Assembly: GCA_034421575.1 (NCBI GenBank)
Contig: DAOUKG010000062.1
Span: 1-11,718 of the forward strand
DNA: 11,718 nucleotides
Direction of reading: 5' to 3'
From: VXLM01 sp034421575
GTDB lineage: Bacteria > Chloroflexota > Dehalococcoidia > Lucifugimonadales > VXLM01
Shown here: piece by piece, positions 5,763-11,608 of the stretch
Layout: each line of letters starts with the position of its first letter
Position numbering within the stretch: position 1 is the stretch's first letter
Made by a program: the position numbers and the translations under genes
Notes under the pieces: generated by a model
Database searches by the model: none
Told to the model about the DNA's origin: nothing
What the model saw: the letters and a program-made list of their open reading frames with translations, nothing else

Positions 5763-7109
5763 TCACATGGGCGGGGTGAGGTTAACGTCGAGGACTTGCT
5801 CGCACCAGTAGGCGGTGGAGAGGAGGGTTGTCTCGTCGAGGGGGGCGGAGGCCAGCTGGATGCCGAGGGGGAGGCCGTCGCTGCTGAGGCCGGACGGTAT
5901 GGATATGGCGGGGAAGCCTACGGTGGTCCAGGGCCACTGGCAATGGGGGTTGCCGGTGCTTGACGTGTCGGGCGCGGGATCGAGGGTGGAGGGTGTGAGG
6001 ATGGCGTCGTAGGGTTTGATGGCCTGCGAGAGCTCGCGGTGGAGGTCGCGCCGGAGGGCCTGGGCCTGGATGTACTCCGTGGCGGGAATGGCGATGCCGG
6101 TCTCGACCACGCCCCGGGTGCTGGGCATGTACTTGTCGGCGTGGGCCGCGAAGTCGTCCCTGTGGGAGTCTGCGGCTTCCGAGTTCTGCACGACGTTGTG
6201 GGCCGCCCGTCCAGCGTGCATGTCGATGGGTATGCGCACCTCCTCGACGAACGCGCCTTCCTGGATCAGGTGTGCGACCGCGTGGTCGACGTTGTCCTGC
6301 ACCTCAGGCGTGGCTTCTTCGACGAAGTACTGGTGCATGTAGCCGATCTTCGGGGGTCTCACGTCATTCAGGGCGGCTGTGTAGTCGGTTGCAGATGGGG
6401 ATAGCGAGATGTCGTCGTTGGGGTCGTGTTGAGCGAGTACGCTGAGGACGATTGCGGCGTCCTCGACGGTGCGGGTGAACCATCCCATGGTATCGAGCGA
6501 CCACGCGACGGGCATGACACCGTAGCGGCTGACGAGTCCGAGCGTGGGCTTGATGCCGACGACGCCGGTGTACGAGGCGGGTCGCAGGACGGAACCGGCG
6601 GTCTGTGAGCCGAGGGCCATCGGGAACATTCGCGCGGCGGTTCCGGCGGCGGATCCGCTGCTCGATCCGCCGGGGGTGCGGTCGAAGTTCCAGGGGTTCC
6701 TGGTGGGCGGGGGCTCGAACATGGCGAACTCGGTGGTGACGGTCTTGCCGAGCATGATGCCGCCCGCCTGCTTGAGGAGGGCAACGGCGGTGGAGTCGTA
6801 GTCGGGAACGAATCCAGCGTAGACCTTGGAGCACGCGGTCGTCTCGACTCCCTCTGTATAGTAGATGTCCTTGACGCCGAAGGGGATGCCGTGGAGGGGG
6901 CCTGAGGGGCCGCCGTCGGCGAGTTGTTGGGCGCTCTGAGCAGCGGCTTGGCGGGCGGCGTCCTCGTCGATGTTTTCCCAGACGTTGAGTTGAGGATCGA
7001 GGGCGCTGGTGCGCTCAAGGAGCGAGTCGGTCAGGTCGACGGGTGAGAGGCTGCCTCGTCGTATCTCGGCTGCGGCCTGGGCGATGGTGAGGTCGTAGGG
7101 TTCGGTCAT
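5763..7109 (-). CDS. Amidase-signature family hydrolase
   Basis: This is a 448-residue amidase of the Ser-cisSer-Lys family, which hydrolyses carboxamides. K80 in PFGVKDIYYTEG is the catalytic lysine, S149 in PGGSSSGSAAG the predicted cis-serine and S173 in GSQTAGSVLRPAS the nucleophile. The 24-residue spacing between the serines is as in FAAH. GVVGIKPTLGLVSRYGV follows as usual. The nucleophile loop reads SQTAGS rather than the common SDTGGS, a small departure. The length is normal. GatA is less likely because no gatB or gatC is nearby and the C-terminal half differs from what I expect of GatA. There is no signal peptide. GGAG seven bases before the ATG at 7109 supports the start. Directly upstream lies a G-rich heptad tract. 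Confidence 0.92.
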   Translation of the reverse strand: MTEPYDLTIAQAAAEIRRGSLSPVDLTDSLLERTSALDPQLNVWENIDEDAARQAAAQSAQQLADGGPSGPLHGIPFGVKDIYYTEGVETTACSKVYAGFVPDYDSTAVALLKQAGGIMLGKTVTTEFAMFEPPPTRNPWNFDRTPGGSSSGSAAGTAARMFPMALGSQTAGSVLRPASYTGVVGIKPTLGLVSRYGVMPVAWSLDTMGWFTRTVEDAAIVLSVLAQHDPNDDISLSPSATDYTAALNDVRPPKIGYMHQYFVEEATPEVQDNVDHAVAHLIQEGAFVEEVRIPIDMHAGRAAHNVVQNSEAADSHRDDFAAHADKYMPSTRGVVETGIAIPATEYIQAQALRRDLHRELSQAIKPYDAILTPSTLDPAPDTSSTGNPHCQWPWTTVGFPAISIPSGLSSDGLPLGIQLASAPLDETTLLSTAYWCEQVLDVNLTPPM

Positions 7110-7122
7110 GGGTGGCTCCGGG

Positions 7123-7163
7123 TTTTGGGTGTTGGGTTCTGGGTTCTGGGTGTTGGGTTCTAG
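7123..7163 (+). repeat. Seven-base tandem repeat TGGGTTC/TGGGTGT
   Basis: Five units in a row (TGGGTGT, TGGGTTC, TGGGTTC, TGGGTGT, TGGGTTC) end in TAG. Five GGG runs separated by four bases could form a G-quadruplex on the plus strand. It starts 14 bases upstream of the amidase start codon, so it overlaps the likely promoter or leader of that leftward gene, whose RNA would be C-rich here. Confidence 0.85.
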
Positions 7164-7197
7164 TGAAGTGTCAACATGGTTTTGGGGTGGTAATTCA

Positions 7198-7292
7198 CCC
7201 TCACCCCCGCATCGAGTGCGGGGCAGGCTCTAGCCCTCACCCCCTGCCTACGCAGGGGCAGGCTCTAACCCTCTCCCACGACGGGAGAGGGG
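7198..7292 (+). repeat. Composite hairpin repeat, double variable hairpin
   Basis: This copy has two variable hairpins in tandem: first arms CCCCGCA and TGCGGGG around TCGAG, then arms CCCCTGC and GCAGGGG around CTAC. Each is introduced by CCCTCACCC and followed by GCAGGCTCTA. The constant hairpin (CCCTCTCCC, GGGAGAGGG) and the tail GGGATAAATCGGCCTG then follow. It is the largest copy in the window. Confidence 0.88.
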
Positions 7293-7347
7293 ATAAATCG
7301 GCCTGTCTGTTCGCCTGTCATATTCATTTGGAAACTTACTCAAGACA

Positions 7348-7463
7348 CCCTCACCCGCGCATCGAGTGCGGGGCAGGCTCTAGCCCTCACCCTAGCCCTC
7401 TCCCACGACGGGAGAGGGGACAAATCTGTTCGTCAAATTCATGGTGGTTGAGTACCAGGTTCC
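7348..7463 (+). repeat. Composite hairpin repeat running into the 3' end of the oxidoreductase gene
   Basis: CCCTCACCC leads to a variable hairpin with one mismatch (left side CGCGCA against TGCGGGG), a second CCCTCACCCTAG, the constant hairpin ending at 7420, and the tail GACAAATC...CAAATTCATGG. The tail resembles 149-173 (CAAATTCATG, later TACCAGG). It therefore supplies the TGA and roughly the last eight codons of the leftward oxidoreductase. Confidence 0.75.
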
Positions 7464-8617
7464 GGGTTGCGTGGGATGGGGAGTTGTATTTCTTCGTTTC
7501 GGGCGGCGGACATGAAGGCGGCCATGAGTATCTCGACGGGCTGGGCGGCCTCGTGGGCGGTGATGAGGGGGCGACCGCCGTTTTCGATGCAGTCGATGAA
7601 GGCGGCGATGTCGTCGATCATGACGTCGCGTCCTCCATCGAGGCGACGCCAGCGGTTGCGCGGCATCATTGGGACACGCTCGTCGGTGGAGCCCCACATT
7701 CTCATGGGGTCGAAGGGGTCGCGCTCCGGCTGGACGAAGCTGGGGTCGGTGTTGTAGACCTCGACGCGGGGGCTGTTGGCGTCGAAGGTGGCGGTGGCCC
7801 TGTCGCCGACGAGGACGATGCGCTGGACTCCGCCGCCCGGGTGGCTCATGTAGCCGAACCGTCCGGCGATGATCGACGCGGAAATTCCGCCTTCGAGCCG
7901 CATGGAGATCGCGCCGAAGTCCTCGGTGTCGTTCTCAATGTGCTCAGCGAAGAAGTAGTTGCCGGTGAGGGCGGTGACGGACTCTGCCGTGAGTCCCGTG
8001 AGCAAGCGGATGACGGTGAGTGGATAGACGCCCACGTCGAACATCTCGCGCTTGGATTCGGGGAACGTGTAGTCGGTGTGGCGCTCCTTCTCCCTGCGGA
8101 CGACGTCCTTGGGGGCGGTGCCGGGCGGTCCCTTGGCGAAGATCTCCTCGCAGTGGATGGCGCGCAGGGTTCCCAGCGCGCCGCCGTCTATGGCGTGCTT
8201 GGCCCGCTGGACCCAGCCGGAGTGGACGGAAGAGTACATCTGGTTGACGACGCCGGTCTTGTCCATGGCCTCGACGATGGCGTCGGCGGCTTCCACGCTT
8301 CCGCAGAGGGGCTTGTCGAGGTAGACGTGCTTGCCGGCCTCGGCGCACTTGACGGCGACGACCCCCCTCCGCTCGATGCGGGCGCACATGCTGACGATGT
8401 GGACGTCGGGCATGGCAAGGGCCTCGTCGAGGTCGCGGATGTACGGGATGCCGTGGTCGTCGGCGAGCTCCTGGTTGAGCTCGTGTCGCATTGCCGGAGC
8501 GTCGGTTTCGTCGGCGACGGCAACGAGGCGGCAGCGGGGGTGCTTGGTGAAGATTGCGGCGTGGCTCTCCTGGTGGGAGCGCTTGCCGCCTATGAGGAGG
8601 ACGCCTAGTTTGGACAC
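7439..8617 (-). CDS. Gfo/Idh/MocA family oxidoreductase
   Basis: This 392-residue NAD(P)-dependent dehydrogenase of the Gfo/Idh/MocA family oxidises or reduces sugars and related polyols in the cytoplasm. The N-terminal Rossmann region reads KLGVLLIGGKRSHQESHA, so the nucleotide loop is GGKRSH rather than GxGxxG. AGKHVYLDKPL (K102) is the family's EKP-type motif with Asp in place of Glu. MFDVGVYPL (about 192-200) is the usual DxGxH segment with Tyr in place of His. The start is GTG at 8617, chosen because GAGGAGAAG lies five to seven bases upstream and the extended N-terminus up to 8743 overlaps the preceding gene with Arg-rich sequence. The start codon is 11 bases after the stop of the 117-residue gene, and the ribosome site overlaps that stop, so translation is probably coupled. 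The last few codons come from a repeat tail. Confidence 0.9.
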   Translation of the reverse strand: MSKLGVLLIGGKRSHQESHAAIFTKHPRCRLVAVADETDAPAMRHELNQELADDHGIPYIRDLDEALAMPDVHIVSMCARIERRGVVAVKCAEAGKHVYLDKPLCGSVEAADAIVEAMDKTGVVNQMYSSVHSGWVQRAKHAIDGGALGTLRAIHCEEIFAKGPPGTAPKDVVRREKERHTDYTFPESKREMFDVGVYPLTVIRLLTGLTAESVTALTGNYFFAEHIENDTEDFGAISMRLEGGISASIIAGRFGYMSHPGGGVQRIVLVGDRATATFDANSPRVEVYNTDPSFVQPERDPFDPMRMWGSTDERVPMMPRNRWRRLDGGRDVMIDDIAAFIDCIENGGRPLITAHEAAQPVEILMAAFMSAARNEEIQLPIPRNPEPGTQPP

Positions 8618-8628
8618 GGGACTTCTCC

Positions 8629-8982
8629 TCAGGACTCGTGGTACAGGACGCCGCGACTGCCGAGGAGCATGAGGTCGATGCTCGTGCCGGTTGCCTGCGG
8701 AGTGGACGATACGACGATGAGGGCGCCCTGACCGTCGGGCCATTTCAGGAGATCGGTCACGGAGACGCCCGTTGGGTCACGCCGCGTCGTGCGGCTGGCG
8801 CACGGTTTGCCGAACCAGCCCTCGGACATGGCGGCCAGGCGGTTGGCGGTGATCGTCGTGAGGCCGGAGAGGGGAGAGTGCGCCACGAACCTGGCGAAGC
8901 GCGGCGTGCCGAGACTGCCGTCGTCGATGGCGCGGCGGACGGCCTGGTCGAGGTCTTTCAAGTGGTCGGTGTGGGTTGTCAT
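8629..8982 (-). CDS. Small protein resembling a Gfo/Idh/MocA C-terminal domain
   Basis: The product is 117 residues (MTTHTDHLKD...LLYHES-like end GVLYHES). AVRRAIDDGSLGTPRFARFV recalls the first helix and strand of the Gfo/Idh/MocA second domain. GALIVVSSTPQATGTSIDLMLLGSRGVLY recalls its later strands, where a full enzyme has GALAV...G...YGTKGSL. No Rossmann domain, signal peptide or membrane segment is present. It lies just upstream of the full oxidoreductase gene with an 11-base gap, so the two are likely one operon. It may be a stand-alone subunit or regulator of that enzyme, or the end of a decayed paralogue. The ATG at 8982 is favoured because further upstream codons run into a repeat. 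A hairpin covers its ribosome site. Confidence 0.7.
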   Translation of the reverse strand: MTTHTDHLKDLDQAVRRAIDDGSLGTPRFARFVAHSPLSGLTTITANRLAAMSEGWFGKPCASRTTRRDPTGVSVTDLLKWPDGQGALIVVSSTPQATGTSIDLMLLGSRGVLYHES

Positions 8983-8983
8983 A

Positions 8984-9000
8984 AGTGAGGTTCCCTCACT
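8984..9000 (-). promoter_or_regulatory. Hairpin covering the ribosome site of the small gene
   Basis: On the transcript strand AGTGAGG, loop GAA, CCTCACT forms a perfect seven-base-pair stem that ends one base before the ATG at 8982. The only ribosome-site-like sequence (GTGAGGG) is in its left arm. The hairpin could hold back translation of the small gene and of the coupled oxidoreductase. Confidence 0.4.
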
Positions 9001-9025
9001 GGAGCCTGATCGTGGCGGGTATTTG

Positions 9026-9085
9026 CCCTCACCCCAGCCCCCGTATCGAGTACGGGGCAAGCTCTCTCCCACGACGGGAGAGGGG
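9026..9085 (+). repeat. Composite hairpin repeat, CCCCGTA variant
   Basis: CCCTCACCCCAG is followed by arms CCCCGTA and TACGGGG around TCGAG. In the copy at 7198 the arms are CCCCGCA and TGCGGGG, so a change in one arm is matched in the other. A shortened linker (CAAGCT) then leads to the constant hairpin (CTCTCCC, ACGAC, GGGAGAG). It is followed after six bases by a copy of the 20-base palindrome. Confidence 0.88.
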
Positions 9086-9091
9086 GACTGG

Positions 9092-9111
9092 ATTCCCGCT
9101 TTCGCGGGAAT
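9092..9111. repeat. 20-base palindromic repeat, TTTC loop
   Basis: ATTCCCGC and GCGGGAAT pair perfectly around TTTC, in the context CTGG...GACG. It is the second copy of the family found at 1607, 9235 and 11470. The region 9000-9364 holds repeats only and no gene. Confidence 0.85.
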
Positions 9112-9205
9112 GACGATAACGGTGTTCGTGTTTCGTAGTAAAGCATACCCACAGCGGCGGTAATCGTGGACCCCATTCCTGGTGAAGTGTATGTTGCCGA
9201 ATTAT

Positions 9206-9254
9206 GAGACAGCCTCCGAACGGGAGAGGGGTGGATTCCCGCGTACGCGGGAAT
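9206..9254. repeat. Hairpin-repeat remnant joined to a 20-base palindrome
   Basis: GAGACAGCCTCCGAACGGGA at 9206-9225 is the same chimeric junction as at 101-120, with one extra A. It is followed by GAGGGG and then the perfect palindrome ATTCCCGCGTACGCGGGAAT at 9235-9254. The two repeat families are therefore physically linked here, as at 9026-9111. Confidence 0.75.
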
Positions 9255-9364
9255 GACGGTAGTTGGGTATCTGGCGTTCTCACCGAGTCTGAACACTTGC
9301 TATGACGGTTATTCGAATGTCTTCAGGTGCAGGGAAACAGTGTGCCACATGGCAGGGCCGATTG

Positions 9365-11350
9365 CTACGGGGAGACGAACTCCATGGAGGTGAGTGGGAC
9401 GAACTGACTTCCCGGTGTGATACCGCCGATCAGAAGGACTCTTCCGTCGGGCAGGAGGGTTGCGGAGTGGTTGGTGCGAGGCTCGGAGAGTTCGGGGCCG
9501 GGGGACCACGAGTCGGCAGCGGGGTCGAATATCTCGGTCGTGGTGTAGATGCTGGAGTCGATCCGCACCGGATGCGACCCTCCTGCGACGAGCACTTTCC
9601 CGTCGGGAAGGAGCGTCAGTGAGTGTCCGGCGCTAGGCCGCGACAGGTCGTCGGCCGGCGTCCACGCTCCGGTTTCGGGATCGAACACTTCGACGTTGCC
9701 GGTGGTGGAGTTGAAATCGGAGCGCCGGTCGCCGGTGACGAGCACCCTTCCGTCGGGGAGCAGGACCGCCTTCGGGCGTCCGCGCCCAATACCCATGTCC
9801 TCAGCGGGCGTCCAAGTGTCCGCGTCCGGGTCGTATATTTCGGTGCGAGGGGATTCCGTACCGTCGCTCAAGGACGACCCTCCCACAACGAGCACCCTGC
9901 CGTCAGACAAGAGGACGGCGGCCTGATTGAGTAGCGGTTGGCCCATGGCGTCCGCCTGTCGCCACTCGCCCGTACTTGGGTCGTATATTTCAGTCACACC
10001 GAGAAATTCCGTCGCGCCGCTCTGAGAACCGGAAAAGTCAACCTCGAATCCACCGAACACGAGAACGCGACCGTCGTCGAGGAGCACCGCGTCAGGCCCC
10101 ATGCGACGCGTGGGAGGGTCTTGCGCGGGCGTCCGGGAGTCGGGGACGGGGTCGAAGATTTCGGTCACGGTCACGGATTCGGTCCACATTTCGTCTACGC
10201 TGAGACCGAGCCTCAGTATCCTGCCATCGGCCAGCTTGACGGATGAATAGTTGGATATCCATTTCAGTTGCAGGTGGTCCTGCAAGTCCGGGCCGGGCTC
10301 TTCAAGCAGCCAGATGCCGGACTCGAAATCATAGGTCTGCATCAGCGGAAGCGGGAAAATCAGGTCATTGTCGTTGTATGTAATTGTCGCGAGTCCGTCC
10401 GTCACGAGGATACGCCCGTCGTCCAGCGAAAAGGCCTTGTGATCTAAGCGAGGCAGGGCAAGCTCGGGTGTGGTTATCTCGACCGGTTTCCCATAGTCGA
10501 AGAACCTCGCGGTGAGGGTCGCGTTGGCGCTGGGGATGCTGAAGTCGAGGCCCGGCACGCCCTCCTCGCCGAACTCTACGGCGCCGCTCGCCTCGACCTT
10601 GCGGAGCAGGCTGTCCTCCACGCCGATCCAGTAGACGACATCGAGGTCGCCGGTCGCGCCGCCGATCTCGACGCCCAGCCTCTTCGCCGAGACGACGTGT
10701 GTTTCGACGCTGTCAATGGTCTCGCTGCCGACGAGTGCGAGATCGGTGACTCCACTCGCGTCAGACCCCAGGAACACGCTGGGTCCCGCGAAGAAGGGCG
10801 AGTCGCCGGGGAGTCGATTCCACGTGTCGGTAGCTCCGTCGAGGATGTAGTTCGTTCCGCTTGATGTGATGAGTTTCGATTCGACGACCTGGAAGGGAAT
10901 GGTGATGGTGAGATCGGCTGAGCTGAAGCCAATGGCGTGCAGGTCGGCCACGTACTGTACGGGGACTTCAATCTGCAGTCCGCCGGTCCTGACGTCGAGG
11001 AGGATGTCAATCTCCAGCGCAAAGGTGACAACCTCGGCCATGGCGTTGCGTGCGGTGTCGATGATTCCGGCTGCGGGGTCGGACGTGAGAGTCGGAGAGG
11101 GCGTAGCTGGCGTGGCAGTTGGGTCACTGACCGTCTGTGGCACCGGTGTTGGCGTAGCCGTAGGTATGGGAGTGGCCGTCGGTGTGGGTACGGGCGTGGC
11201 TGTAGGTATGGGCGTGGGAGTGGCCGTTGGGGACGGCGTGGGCGTAGGGGATGGTGTGGGTTCGGGGTCGTCGCCGCACGCGAGAAAGAGAGCGGTGAAC
11301 ATGAGCGCGCAGGCGAGGATGGTGATTCTCATGGGGCGAAGGACTGGCAT
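9365..11350 (-). CDS. Kelch-repeat lipoprotein with LppX-like domain
   Basis: This predicted lipoprotein has 661 residues from the ATG at 11350 (an ATG at 11332 is possible). The N-terminus has arginines, a hydrophobic stretch of about 15 residues and FLAC with C25 as the likely lipidated cysteine, so it should sit on the outside of the cell membrane. Residues about 29-90 are a Pro-Thr/Ala-Thr linker. Residues about 95-285 resemble LppX/LprAFG-type domains (VGSETIDSVETHVVSA, then YWIGVEDSLLRKVEASG), known in mycobacteria as lipid carriers. From about 300 to the end, DGR/K-V/I-L strands recur near 311, 375, 426, 483, 533, 583 and 635, with EIYDP...W segments between, which fits a seven-bladed kelch propeller. 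Binding of a glycan, lipid or protein outside the cell is an inference. An open frame continues upstream to 11554 but reads through palindromic repeats, so it is not used. Neither start has a good ribosome site. Confidence 0.85.
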   Translation of the reverse strand: MPVLRPMRITILACALMFTALFLACGDDPEPTPSPTPTPSPTATPTPIPTATPVPTPTATPIPTATPTPVPQTVSDPTATPATPSPTLTSDPAAGIIDTARNAMAEVVTFALEIDILLDVRTGGLQIEVPVQYVADLHAIGFSSADLTITIPFQVVESKLITSSGTNYILDGATDTWNRLPGDSPFFAGPSVFLGSDASGVTDLALVGSETIDSVETHVVSAKRLGVEIGGATGDLDVVYWIGVEDSLLRKVEASGAVEFGEEGVPGLDFSIPSANATLTARFFDYGKPVEITTPELALPRLDHKAFSLDDGRILVTDGLATITYNDNDLIFPLPLMQTYDFESGIWLLEEPGPDLQDHLQLKWISNYSSVKLADGRILRLGLSVDEMWTESVTVTEIFDPVPDSRTPAQDPPTRRMGPDAVLLDDGRVLVFGGFEVDFSGSQSGATEFLGVTEIYDPSTGEWRQADAMGQPLLNQAAVLLSDGRVLVVGGSSLSDGTESPRTEIYDPDADTWTPAEDMGIGRGRPKAVLLPDGRVLVTGDRRSDFNSTTGNVEVFDPETGAWTPADDLSRPSAGHSLTLLPDGKVLVAGGSHPVRIDSSIYTTTEIFDPAADSWSPGPELSEPRTNHSATLLPDGRVLLIGGITPGSQFVPLTSMEFVSP

Positions 11351-11402
11351 GGTAGTTGCTATTGAAGCATAGGCGGGGCCGGGTCGCAAAGTGGGCGGCG
11401 TA

Positions 11403-11419
11403 CCTCGCCAGGGGCGAGG
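11403..11419. other. Seven-base-pair hairpin upstream of the lipoprotein gene
   Basis: CCTCGCC and GGCGAGG pair around AGG. There is no T-run. It lies 53 bases upstream of the lipoprotein start and could belong to its leader or to the adjoining repeats. Confidence 0.35.
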
Positions 11420-11420
11420 A

Positions 11421-11452
11421 AGGGGATTCACCGCAGAGGGCGCGGAGAGCGC
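11421..11452. repeat. 32-base direct repeat, second copy
   Basis: It begins AGGGGATTCACCGCAGAGGG and is identical to 4336-4367 over 32 bases. It diverges just after (GGAGGGGG against AGAGTGGG). Confidence 0.75.
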
Positions 11453-11469
11453 GGAGGGGGTAAGGATGG

Positions 11470-11489
11470 ATTCCCGCGTACGCGGGAAT
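11470..11489. repeat. 20-base palindromic repeat
   Basis: ATTCCCGCGTACGCGGGAAT is fully self-complementary and identical to 9235-9254, with the same GATGG/GTGG-type left flank and GACGG right flank. Confidence 0.88.
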
Positions 11490-11516
11490 GACGGGTGGGG
11501 TTGTGTTGGTGATGAA

Positions 11517-11537
11517 GGGCGGGTTTGAAACCCGTCC
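11517..11537. repeat. Hairpin repeat GGGCGGGTTTG...
   Basis: GGGCGGGTTT and AAACCCGTCC pair around a single G, with one G-T wobble in place of a perfect pair. From general knowledge related sequences are widely dispersed in bacterial intergenic DNA. It is the only copy in the window. Confidence 0.55.
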
Positions 11538-11584
11538 GTATTACAGGCTCTCAAGTAACTGCACTCGTCTATGTCGGGGTATCA

Positions 11585-11608
11585 CCCTCACCCCCGCATC
11601 GAGTGCGG
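11585..11608 (+). repeat. Composite hairpin repeat cut after the first hairpin
   Basis: CCCTCACCCCCGCATCGAGT plus GCGG matches the start of the copy at 7198, then stops abruptly. The expected GGCAGGCTCTAG is replaced by AACCTTGTATG, which leads into the IS110 transposase end. The break most likely marks the insertion point of that element. Confidence 0.8.

Noticed and set aside
7198..7420. Possible CRISPR array in the repeated CCCTCACCC units
   Set aside because: Spacing is irregular, the units are hairpins with internal variation, there are no uniform unique spacers, and no cas gene is present.
7112..8608. Long rightward open frame of 498 codons opposite the oxidoreductase gene
   Set aside because: It is antisense to a clear Gfo/Idh/MocA gene, is rich in Gly, Val and Asp as high-GC shadows are, and its first 120 codons translate repeats.
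7439..8743. Longer N-terminus for the oxidoreductase starting at 8743
   Set aside because: The first 42 residues are Arg/His/Pro-rich and overlap the upstream gene, whereas GTG at 8617 has a strong ribosome site and begins at the Rossmann strand.
10866..11372. Rightward frame rich in GVGVAVGMG
   Set aside because: It is the complement of the Pro-Thr/Ala-Thr linker of the lipoprotein and not a gene.
11351..11554. N-terminal extension of the lipoprotein frame upstream of 11350
   Set aside because: It translates a palindromic repeat (SFPRTRES) and the 32-base repeat, and would bury the signal peptide inside the protein.
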